From Prevotella sp. BV3P1 (GTDB lineage: Bacteria > Bacteroidota > Bacteroidia > Bacteroidales > Bacteroidaceae), in the NCBI RefSeq assembly GCF_000479005.1, contig NZ_AWXC01000037.1, forward strand, positions 1-64,000: a stretch of DNA of 64,000 bases, given 5' to 3'. The notes beneath the pieces are model-generated. The model did not search any database. It had not been told where the DNA came from and saw nothing but the letters and a program-made list of their open reading frames with translations. The position numbers were made by a program, and so were the translations under genes. Each line of letters starts with the position of its first letter. Position 1 is the stretch's first letter. Shown one piece after another: positions 43,916 through 51,827 of the stretch.

Positions 43916-46900
43916 TTAGAAAGTAAGTTTAACATTAAAACCTATATTTCGCGTACTTGGCGTCATAAACTTATCAATTCCTTGATAATAGTTACCGGTG
44001 GTGGCTGTAGCCTCGGGGTCGAAAGGTGCTTTGCAATAGAACATCAGCAGATTACGCCCAACTACAGAAACACTTAAATCGCCAATTCCAAAAAGAAGGT
44101 TTCTCTTGAAGGTATAACCAATGTTTGCTTCTTGCAAACGTACATTGGTTGCACTATAAGTGTAATATTGTGGTATGCCGTCTGCTGCTCCAATGGCAGT
44201 ATACCATGTTTCCGGATTGATGAAATTCTGTCCGTTGTTAACACTTACATAACCTTTATCACGAGCTGCAGCCGTAGCTTCTGACACTCCGTAATAATCG
44301 AGTGCAGCCTGTGTGGCAGAGTAAGCGATACCGCCGAAACGAGCTGTCACCATGAAGCCAAAATGAAGGTTGCGCCAAGCGAAATCGTTGCGCCACGACA
44401 TATTACACTTTGGAAGTACCGACCCTAATTTTATTTCCTCAACACTTGAGTTCTTATATACCTTGCCAGCAGGATCAACGTAAACCTTCCCCTTATCATC
44501 GCGTTGTATGTCTGCCAGCGAATACAAGTCGCCCAAGGTTCCGCCCTTCTTTAAGATGAAGTGTGCTGCGCCCAGACCCAGTTGGTCAAGTTTATCAAGT
44601 GAAATAACGCTGTTAGTTCCCGGTACATTATATTGGGTAACCAACTCGTTAATCTTGTTTTCGTTCGCACTCAACGTGTAATTACTTTCCCATGAGAAAT
44701 GCCCCCATTGGTTGTTGTATCCCAATGCGAACTCCACACCACGGTTGCTTACATCACCCGTCTGTATGTACATTTTACTAAATCCTGACGAGGCAGATAT
44801 TTTAGGGTCAAATGTTTGGTTAAAAGTTGATGTGCTGTAATAAGTAACATTCAAATTAAAATGGTCAAAGAGTTTGGTCTGCAAACCAAATTCCCATGAG
44901 TTAGTACGTTCGGGCTTTAAGTCATATACAGGATAAGCTGTCTGACTGCTCCATTGCTTGTTCGTTTCATCCCATTCGTACATTGGATTCGCATACCAAC
45001 GTGGGAACGACAAACCTACACTTGCAAAAGAAGAACGCAGTTTAAGATAATTGATTTGTTTGGGCAACTTGAAGGTTTCTGACACAATCCACGAACCACC
45101 GACCGATGGATAGAAGAATGATTTCACGTTGGAGTGAGGGCCAGCCAACATAGAAGGCCAGTCGTTACGACCTGTCAGGGTAAGATAATACTGACTCTTC
45201 CAGCCCAATTCCATACTTGCGAATACAGATTTCGTTTGATCGTGATAGCCGGCGGGTTCGGGCTTTAATTGCGTGCGGTCAATCTGTGTAATGGTGAACA
45301 CGTTGGGAATCAGCTTCTCACTTATCGGTCCGCGCACACCCAACAAGTCTTCACGCTGGTCTTGCAATGATGCACCCAGGTTAGCATTCAATGACAACCT
45401 GTCTTCAAAGAAGCGCTTGTTTACCGTTGCCATCACATCTCCATAAGTCTGACGATTAGTTGTCTTTGAAATACCATACAGTCCGTTTTCACTTCCCGTG
45501 AGCGTCTTGTTGGTAGTAGCGTAAAAACGCTCATCGTAACTCGATGCGTTGTGATCAATACGAATACGCGCCGACAAATTGAGCCATGAAGTAACCGCAT
45601 AAGTTGCGCCAGCATTCATCATATAACGATGTTTCGATGTGGTGCGTGGTGTACGATAATTAATCCAATATGGGTTTTGTCCAACGAATTCACTGATTAA
45701 ATCACCCCAATTTTGCACATAAATACGTCGTTGACTGTCATATCGCTCAAACATAGCCATATTTTCGTACGAGTTGCCGCGAGGATAAAGATAGGCCGTA
45801 ATCAGAGGGTTGTTGTATACACCCTGGTTAATCATGTTGCAATCGTTTTGCAAGATAAAACTTGCTCCCAAATCAAGAGTCAGTTTATCATTGAGCAAAT
45901 TAGTGGTGTTACGCGCCGTGAAATTATATCGGTTGTAATGGTTGTTGGGCACAATGCCATTAGCATTCAGGGCACTGGCCGACAAGAATGTCTGATTGCG
46001 ATCCGTTCCTGTCGACAAGGTAACGGCCTCTGTTGTCACGATTCCTGTCTTCAAGTAATCTGTAACGGGATTGTAACCTTGATGATTGGCTTCATTGAGC
46101 AATTTGCCCCAGCTGTATGAATTTGCCCCATTCTCACGAAGCATGGAACCTGTTCCATACCGATTCTGAAAACGCGGCATGGCGAACGCATCCGACAACT
46201 CTGTTGTTTGCGAAACCGTAAATACGGTTTTGCCCGCTTTTCCTTTCTTGGTAGTAATGACAATGGCACCGTTGGATGCCTTTTCTCCATACAGAGCAGC
46301 TGCCGCAGCACCTGTCAAGACCGACATGCTTTCGATATCTTCGGGGTTAATGTCCGCAATACCCTCAGAAGTACCACGCGAATCAAACTCCTTTCCACCT
46401 TCTCTGCCTGCATTGAGCATGGGAATACCATCTATCACATACAACACATTGCTTGATTGTGAGATAGAACGCATACCACGCATAACTACCTTGGAAGCGC
46501 CGCCAACACCAGACGAAGACGCATTGATGTTAACACCCGCCACTTTACCGTTTAATGAGTTGATAAAGTTTGCGTCTTTGTTGGTCAGCAAGTCTTCTCC
46601 TTTTACCTGTTGTACATTGTAGCTCAAGGCCTTCTCTTCGCGCTTGATACCCAATGCGGTAACCACCACTTCGTTCAACTCTTTAGAACTTTCTGAAAGG
46701 ACGGTCTGCGCTGTGATGTCAGTTGCTTTAAACTCTTTTGTCGCAAAGCCTACATAAGAGAACTCAATCATGCTATTCTTTGCTGCCGACAAAACATAGT
46801 TGCCATCTACGTCGGTAACGGTGGCATTCTTCGTTCCCTTCACTCTCACCGTAACGCCTGGGAGTGATTCGCCATTCGCATCTGTCACTTGTCCTGTCAC

Positions 46901-47281
46901 CTTAATGGTAGCCTGGTTTTGCGCAGAAGTGCTTACTTTCGCTTTAGGTTTCTCACTAATTAAGATGTGGTGATCGGTAATAGTGTAATCGACGTTGGTG
47001 CCCTTGAAAAGTTCTTGTAAGAGATCGGACAACTTCATCTTGTCAGAACTTACTTGGACTACCTTCTTCAAATTGATGACATTTTGTCCATAGTCCACTG
47101 ATTTGTTGGTCTGTTTTTCAATCGCAGTAATCAAAGTCTTCAGCGTTGCTTTGCGCTGCTGCAACTTGATGATTTGATTTTGTGCAAACCCTGCTGATGA
47201 AATAAATAACAATGCGCCAACCAAAAAAGTTTTGCTGAATGGCATCATCGTTAATAGTGTTTTTTTAGCCTTAGGTTTCAT
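43916..47281 (-). CDS. SusC-type TonB-dependent receptor with STN domain
   Basis: This 1121-residue outer-membrane transporter imports glycans with energy from TonB. After the signal peptide (to about residue 33, GFAQ) comes an STN domain (about 45-110, LQRKATLKTLITAIEKQTNK), then a carboxypeptidase-like beta-sandwich (about 125-205, VTGQVTDANGESLPGVTV), a plug domain with LYVIDGIPML and ASNGAIVITTKKGK, and the 22-strand barrel ending in a C-terminal Phe (FNVKLTF). The STN domain is the signalling part that contacts FecR anti-sigma factors, and a FecR gene lies 110 bp upstream on the same strand. Import should therefore switch on its own operon. Confidence 0.93.
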   Translation of the reverse strand: MKPKAKKTLLTMMPFSKTFLVGALLFISSAGFAQNQIIKLQQRKATLKTLITAIEKQTNKSVDYGQNVINLKKVVQVSSDKMKLSDLLQELFKGTNVDYTITDHHILISEKPKAKVSTSAQNQATIKVTGQVTDANGESLPGVTVRVKGTKNATVTDVDGNYVLSAAKNSMIEFSYVGFATKEFKATDITAQTVLSESSKELNEVVVTALGIKREEKALSYNVQQVKGEDLLTNKDANFINSLNGKVAGVNINASSSGVGGASKVVMRGMRSISQSSNVLYVIDGIPMLNAGREGGKEFDSRGTSEGIADINPEDIESMSVLTGAAAAALYGEKASNGAIVITTKKGKAGKTVFTVSQTTELSDAFAMPRFQNRYGTGSMLRENGANSYSWGKLLNEANHQGYNPVTDYLKTGIVTTEAVTLSTGTDRNQTFLSASALNANGIVPNNHYNRYNFTARNTTNLLNDKLTLDLGASFILQNDCNMINQGVYNNPLITAYLYPRGNSYENMAMFERYDSQRRIYVQNWGDLISEFVGQNPYWINYRTPRTTSKHRYMMNAGATYAVTSWLNLSARIRIDHNASSYDERFYATTNKTLTGSENGLYGISKTTNRQTYGDVMATVNKRFFEDRLSLNANLGASLQDQREDLLGVRGPISEKLIPNVFTITQIDRTQLKPEPAGYHDQTKSVFASMELGWKSQYYLTLTGRNDWPSMLAGPHSNVKSFFYPSVGGSWIVSETFKLPKQINYLKLRSSFASVGLSFPRWYANPMYEWDETNKQWSSQTAYPVYDLKPERTNSWEFGLQTKLFDHFNLNVTYYSTSTFNQTFDPKISASSGFSKMYIQTGDVSNRGVEFALGYNNQWGHFSWESNYTLSANENKINELVTQYNVPGTNSVISLDKLDQLGLGAAHFILKKGGTLGDLYSLADIQRDDKGKVYVDPAGKVYKNSSVEEIKLGSVLPKCNMSWRNDFAWRNLHFGFMVTARFGGIAYSATQAALDYYGVSEATAAARDKGYVSVNNGQNFINPETWYTAIGAADGIPQYYTYSATNVRLQEANIGYTFKRNLLFGIGDLSVSVVGRNLLMFYCKAPFDPEATATTGNYYQGIDKFMTPSTRNIGFNVKLTF

Positions 47282-47391
47282 TACTTTGTGTAAATAAAAT
47301 AAATTGATAGTTTTAATATAGATTCGTTAATCGCTCGCATCCGTGATTGCTATTCAAGTTATCACCCCGATGCGGCCTCAATATTCACATG

Positions 47392-48420
47392 TTATTTTTT
47401 CATATTGCCCGCCTTGTGTCCTCCTTTCTTCACATTAAGTGTAATTGTATGTTGTTGATGAATATAATCTAAGTTTCCAGATATTTTCGTCAGCACTTTC
47501 ATCACGTCGTCAATGCCTTCGTCTGCCCTGAAAGCCATGGTGAATTGCTGTGACAAATCAACCGCCGGAGTGGTCTTGATACTGACGTTGTATCGACGCT
47601 GCAAATCAGCAATGATTGCTTTCAAAGGCGTTTGGTCGAACAACAATTTACCATCCATCCATTGATTGTAATTGCCGCTGTTCACGCTACGCTTCGTCAT
47701 CTTACCACTGATGCGATTGTACACGGCCTGTTCATTGGGCAACAGCGCCATGGCGATTTTGTCTCCATAAACTTTCACCTTACCTTGTTCCAAGGTTGTG
47801 GTAACCAGTTCTTCGGCAGGGTAGGCCTTCACGTTAAAATGAGTTCCCAGCACCTTGACCTTCAAATTGCCCACATGTACGATAAAAGGCTGACTGCTAT
47901 TTTTAGCAACATCAAAATGTGCCTCTCCGTCTAAATAGACATCACGCCGAGAAAACAATCGACTAAAGCGTTGGGGATAAAACAAGGAAGAACCTGCGTT
48001 GAGGCGTACCTGGGTTCCATCGGACAAGAGCAAGACTTTAGTTTGCCCGTTTTCCACATGACATTCGGTGAGCATGGCTTGGGAAGCCATCTGGTTAGAA
48101 GCCATAAACCAAGTGCCCAGGCATAAAGCAATGGGTAGGAAAATAACAGCAGCATACTTCAATACCTTTAAACGTATTTGGCGGGCACGCTCCTGATGGC
48201 CATGATGAGAACGAAGAGCTTGATTTCGCAGAACCGATTGCGACATGGCGTCGGCGTTTATCACGTCATCGGTTTCATCCCAAACGCGCTTCAAAGCTTC
48301 GTTTTTCGCCTCTCTGTCCACCTCGTCAATGAGCCACGCCATCACTTGTTGACGATAGCGAGACGGAATCAGTCCATCTGCAAAATATCTAATGATTTTG
48401 TATGCGGTTTCCTTGTTCAT
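47392..48420 (-). CDS. FecR-family anti-sigma factor
   Basis: The 342-residue protein sits in the inner membrane. A cytoplasmic N-terminal domain (about 1-85) should hold the ECF sigma factor. One membrane span follows (about 88-106, VLKYAAVIFLPIALCLG), then a periplasmic FecR domain (about 118-215, LLSDGTQVRLNAGSSLFYP and VKVLGTHFNVKAYP) and a C-terminal DUF4974 domain (about 255-325) that meets the STN domain of SusC. It is divergent from its presumed partner, the sigma factor at 49160, rather than downstream of it as in most Bacteroides loci, with 739 bp of repeat-rich DNA between. Confidence 0.92.
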   Translation of the reverse strand: MNKETAYKIIRYFADGLIPSRYRQQVMAWLIDEVDREAKNEALKRVWDETDDVINADAMSQSVLRNQALRSHHGHQERARQIRLKVLKYAAVIFLPIALCLGTWFMASNQMASQAMLTECHVENGQTKVLLLSDGTQVRLNAGSSLFYPQRFSRLFSRRDVYLDGEAHFDVAKNSSQPFIVHVGNLKVKVLGTHFNVKAYPAEELVTTTLEQGKVKVYGDKIAMALLPNEQAVYNRISGKMTKRSVNSGNYNQWMDGKLLFDQTPLKAIIADLQRRYNVSIKTTPAVDLSQQFTMAFRADEGIDDVMKVLTKISGNLDYIHQQHTITLNVKKGGHKAGNMKK

Positions 48421-48443
48421 GATTTAGGGTTTTACTCAATAGA

Positions 48444-48451
48444 CAAAGATA
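48444..48451 (-). promoter_or_regulatory. -7 promoter box of the FecR gene
   Basis: TATCTTTG on the minus strand (48451-48444) lies about 24 bases before the FecR start codon. This is the housekeeping-type box, so anti-sigma synthesis need not depend on the ECF factor. No clear -33 TTTG was found. Confidence 0.5.
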
Positions 48452-48584
48452 ACGGCCATCACACGCAGTTAAGAAATGTTAAATGGTAATTTGAAGATAA
48501 AACTCTGCCTTTGGTTACCACAAAAGGGTATTTCTTGTGAAGACAAAAGCTTGCCATCATCCTGGTAACTCATTTGATTTTTTT

Positions 48585-48980
48585 TGACAAAGAACTTCTT
48601 AATATTTTGCGTATTTGCAAACAGTCATTCATTTGGTCGCAAATTCGCCAAGCATTCGCAACTTTTGTATTTTCCTATCAATCAATGTGTTGTGAATTTG
48701 GTAGGTGATTTTAGGCTTGCATTTCACCACCTTTTAGGGCAAAAGCATTGCGTTAAGGGTGTTATCTGCATGCTTTTTACAGGTTAGAGCATGTAGATAG
48801 CTCATCAAAGTCATGTAGCTTGAGCAGTCAACTCATTGCTTTTGCGCCCAAAGTCGAATTTTCTTGCCCGCTCATCTCATTTTTTGCATGCTGGTTGCCT
48901 ATTGATTTTTTCTATATTGAAAGTTTAAACTGGCCATTTTTAGGGCAGTTTTTGTGACAAAAAATTAACTTTTCATGCGA
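48585..48980. repeat. Degenerate intergenic element, copy B
   Basis: This partner of 20561-20970 starts GACAAAGAACTTCTTAATAT and ends with GGCCATTTTTAGGGCAG, TTTTTGTGAC and CTTTTCATGCG, in the same order and over the same length (about 400 bp). It fills most of the gap between the FecR and sigma factor genes. No coding frame in it looks real. Confidence 0.5.
48811..48898. repeat. 22-bp periodic units within element B (array 4)
   Basis: TCAT occurs at 48811, 48833 and 48877, that is at 22-bp multiples. The clearest unit (48833) opens TCATTGCTTTTGCG and ends in CCCAAAGT. The unit expected at 48855 is strongly diverged. The TGCTTTTG core joins the type in element A to the TCATTGACTTTGG type of array 1. 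Confidence 0.5.
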
Positions 48981-49122
48981 AATTCAGGGCGACACACGAA
49001 GATTCACACTACTACCGACAGCTCGTTTGACAGCAACTCATCACGCCAGACAAGCAGTTGCTTTTCAACACGAAGGGTTTGTAAAATCAATGTAATATTT
49101 TTTAAGATGTTGTTTTTTATCG

Positions 49123-49130
49123 TATATTTG
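49123..49130 (+). promoter_or_regulatory. -7 promoter box of the ECF sigma gene
   Basis: TATATTTG fits TAnnTTTG, with TTTA 19 bp upstream as a partial -33 match. The leader before the ATG at 49160 is about 25 bases. Confidence 0.5.
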
Positions 49131-49159
49131 CGCAAAAGAATACTTATAAGCACCTTTCA

Positions 49160-49726
49160 ATGTCTAAGAAAATAATAACGGTAGGGCAAACCAGCCCCCA
49201 GGATATCGAATGCCTAAAAGCATACGATGTGCTATTTACACGTTATTATGCCAAAGTGAGAAACTTTGTTTATGCCATCGTCAAAGACGAAAATGAGGCT
49301 GAAGACATTGCTCAGGAGATCTTTCTTAAATTGTGGATTCAACGCGATAAAATAGGAATCGTTGACAATTGGGACGCCTATTTGTTCGCTATGGCACGCA
49401 ACTGCACACTGAATGCCCTCAAACAGAAGATGCATGAACACAATTTAAGAAGTTACCCAGAGGCCGGTATACCCGAAGAAAATTCTTTGGAAGAAATGAT
49501 TTTCAGTGAAGAGCTCAAGGCGATTATAGAAAACGTTATCAGCAAAATGCCCGATCAGCGGCGCAGAGTATTCACCATGAGCAGATTGCAAGGCATGACA
49601 AATCAAGAAATTGCACAAGCCTTGAATATCAGTAAACGCACCGTGGAAACACACATTTCAGCTGCGCTGGCACAAATCAGGAGGGTTGTGACGATGGCGG
49701 TTGTCTTTCATTTCCTTGTTTCGTAA
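49160..49726 (+). CDS. ECF-type RNA polymerase sigma factor
   Basis: The 188-residue protein has sigma region 2 (about 25-90, YYAKVRNFVYAIVKDENEAEDIAQEIFLKLW and DNWDAYLFAMARN) and region 4 (about 125-180, MPDQRRRVFTMSRLQGMTNQEIAQALNISKRTVETHI, a helix-turn-helix). It belongs to the Bacteroidetes ECF group that pairs with FecR and STN-bearing SusC proteins. It is transcribed away from the PUL. The likely targets are the SusC promoter in the 47282-47391 gap and possibly others. Confidence 0.92.
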   Translation: MSKKIITVGQTSPQDIECLKAYDVLFTRYYAKVRNFVYAIVKDENEAEDIAQEIFLKLWIQRDKIGIVDNWDAYLFAMARNCTLNALKQKMHEHNLRSYPEAGIPEENSLEEMIFSEELKAIIENVISKMPDQRRRVFTMSRLQGMTNQEIAQALNISKRTVETHISAALAQIRRVVTMAVVFHFLVS

Positions 49727-49860
49727 AGTGAAACAAAGGTGTTCATCCCTGCTAAGCATACCTCTTCTTATGGACGTTGCTAAGAACGGCAAGCGTTCAT
49801 GGCTCGGCTAAACCGCCCAACCACTTGCCTCATAGAAGCGTTGACGAACAATGCCAACGC

Positions 49861-50346
49861 TTATGCCTTCACTATCAACACGGTAGCGTATGCAGCCATT
49901 CCCTCCTGACGACCCACAAAACCCATGCGTTCACTGGTGGTAGCCTTGATAGAGATGTTGTCTTCATCGGTTTGCATCAGCCTGGCCAAACAACTCTTCA
50001 TGGCGGGTATGTGGGGATTAATCTTGGGTTGTTCGGCACAAACGGTGGCATCGACATTGCCGAGTTGATACCCTTTGGTGGCGATGAGTGCCATGGTTTT
50101 CTGCAAGATTACCTTGCTGTCCATGTTGAGGGTTTCATCTGAGGTGTCGGGGAAGTGATAACCGATGTCACGCATGTTGGCTGCTCCCAGCAAAGCATCG
50201 CAGATGGCATGAATCAGCACATCGGCATCGCTGTGTCCCAACAGTCCCATCGAATGCTCTATCTTGATGCCACCGAGCCAAAGGTCGCGCCCTTCCACTA
50301 ATTTGTGGACATCATAGCCAAAACCAACACGAAAAATAGGAAGCAT
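49861..50346 (-). CDS. ispF: 2-C-methyl-D-erythritol 2,4-cyclodiphosphate synthase
   Basis: IspF closes the cyclic diphosphate in the MEP isoprenoid pathway. The 161-residue protein has the zinc ligands Asp12 and His14 in GYDVHK and a further histidine in LLGHSDADVLIHAI. It also has GYHFPDTS and, near the end, the ATTSERMGFVGRQEG signature. Length is standard. It lies downstream of porU-porV on the same strand, separated by a repeat-rich 250-bp spacer, so co-transcription is possible but not certain. Confidence 0.95.
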   Translation of the reverse strand: MLPIFRVGFGYDVHKLVEGRDLWLGGIKIEHSMGLLGHSDADVLIHAICDALLGAANMRDIGYHFPDTSDETLNMDSKVILQKTMALIATKGYQLGNVDATVCAEQPKINPHIPAMKSCLARLMQTDEDNISIKATTSERMGFVGRQEGMAAYATVLIVKA

Positions 50347-50362
50347 AAGGTAGAAGTTTTTT

Positions 50363-50510
50363 AGTTGACGAGTTGACGAGTTTACGAGTTGACAAGTATA
50401 TAGATTTCTAGTTGTTTAGTTTTCCTAATTATCTAGTTTTCCTAGATTTCCTAGGATTCCTAGAATTCCTAGATGTTCTAGATTTTCTAGGCTCCTAGAT
50501 TACCAGTTTA
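50363..50510. repeat. Two kinds of short degenerate tandem repeat
   Basis: AGTTGACG-type 8-bp units (50363-50394) are followed by 9-10-bp units of the kind TTTCCTAGA, TTCCTAGAA and TTCTAGATT (about 50420-50500). They fill the spacer between porV and ispF. Confidence 0.7.
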
Positions 50511-50525
50511 CAAGTTGATAGCCTT

Positions 50526-50594
50526 GCTAATCACTCCCCTCCCCTTCGGGGAGGGGTTGGGGGAGAGGCTGTAGAGGGGTTGGGGGAGAGGCTG
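50526..50594 (-). repeat. GC-rich hairpin repeat after porV
   Basis: On the plus strand CCCCTCCCC, TTC, GGGGAGGGG (50536-50556) is a perfect 9-bp hairpin. A 21-bp GC-rich unit (GAGGGGTTGGGGG, then AGAGGCTG) occurs twice, at 50551 and 50574. The end GCTAATCACTCCCCTC (50526-50541) is the inverse of the end of the repeat after miaB, so both face the same way relative to their upstream gene. Confidence 0.75.
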
Positions 50595-50600
50595 CCATTC

Positions 50601-51779
50601 TTACCTCCTAAACAAGTCTTTAATCCCATCCATATCAAAGTTCAATGAGAAGCGAAGGGTTTGGTCAAGCGGATTGCTCTTTGCCATGGCAATCACGTAA
50701 CCTGCATCCAGTGAGAACACACTCATCTTGAAACCGGCACCCACCGTAAAGTATTTTAGGTTACCTTTATTCTCTGCTTGATGATGATAACCCGCCCGCA
50801 GTGCGAACTGATCGTGATAAACATACTCGGCACCTACGCTCCATTGTATTTCCTGCAACTCTTCTCTCACACCATTGGGGGCATCGCTGAAGCTTTTGAA
50901 AATACCGCTGATGCTCGACACATCATAATATTCTTTCTGAACACGCTCCTGGTAGTCCTCCGTACTCTCGCCCTCATTCTGTTTTGGGTAGGTGGGTACC
51001 AACAATTTGTTGGCATCGGCTGCCACGGTAAATCGGTTATATTCATCGATGGGAATCATCAGAGAAGCACCCAACCGCAGGTTGGTGGGAATGAACTCAC
51101 TGTTGTCGCTGCCACCAAAAGTAATCTTACTACCAATGTTTGAGATGTTGAGGCCGATGCCCAACTGGCTTTCACGTTCCCCAAGGTTGATATAATTTTG
51201 ATAATAGGCCGAGATGTCTGCGGCGAAAGCCGAGCCAGGAGTGGTTTCATCCTTAAAGTCGTAAGTTAAGTCAGAGTAAATCCAACGCACGGCAGCACCT
51301 AATGAAAATCGCTCACTCAACATCAACGAGTAGGCTACATCCAATGACATTTCGTATGGGTTGATGGTCATCCCACCCCCTTTGCCATCTCTGTCAACAT
51401 TGGTTGTCACCTCGCCCAGTGAGAAATAGCGCAGCGAACCAGACATGGCACTATAGTCACCGATGCGATAGTAGCCTGCCAAATAGGCCAAATCGATGTC
51501 GTTGACCAACTGTCGGAGCCATGGCGTGTAGTTGAGTGCCACACCAGCACGACTGATGGTGAAGGGATATTTGGCTGGGTTCCAATATTGTGAAACCACG
51601 TCAGGATCGGTAGCCGCACCCACATCACCCAAGCCGGCCGAGCGAGCATCGGGTGCAATCATTTGTGAAGTGACCGATGAGTGGACTGGATTAAACATGT
51701 TTCGTTTGTCCTGCGCCGACAATGAAAGAGCAAAGCAGACAAACAACAGCATGCAAAATATTCTTGGAAATCTATTCAT
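50601..51779 (-). CDS. porV: Type IX secretion outer-membrane protein PorV
   Basis: PorV is a 14-stranded FadL-like barrel that receives cargo from the SprA translocon and shuttles it to the PorU sortase. The 392-residue protein has a signal peptide (to about SLSAQ, residue 22). The family's opening ITSQMIAPDARSAGLGDVGAAT appears here as VTSQMIAPDARSAGLGDVG, with VSQYWNPAKYPF after it. Beta-rich sequence continues to the end. It lies 48 bp after porU on the same strand, the common order in Bacteroidales. Confidence 0.93.
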   Translation of the reverse strand: MNRFPRIFCMLLFVCFALSLSAQDKRNMFNPVHSSVTSQMIAPDARSAGLGDVGAATDPDVVSQYWNPAKYPFTISRAGVALNYTPWLRQLVNDIDLAYLAGYYRIGDYSAMSGSLRYFSLGEVTTNVDRDGKGGGMTINPYEMSLDVAYSLMLSERFSLGAAVRWIYSDLTYDFKDETTPGSAFAADISAYYQNYINLGERESQLGIGLNISNIGSKITFGGSDNSEFIPTNLRLGASLMIPIDEYNRFTVAADANKLLVPTYPKQNEGESTEDYQERVQKEYYDVSSISGIFKSFSDAPNGVREELQEIQWSVGAEYVYHDQFALRAGYHHQAENKGNLKYFTVGAGFKMSVFSLDAGYVIAMAKSNPLDQTLRFSLNFDMDGIKDLFRR

Positions 51780-51827
51780 TCTGTACTGTAACTCTTTTCT
51801 GTTATTGATTAAAAACGCATGGGATGG

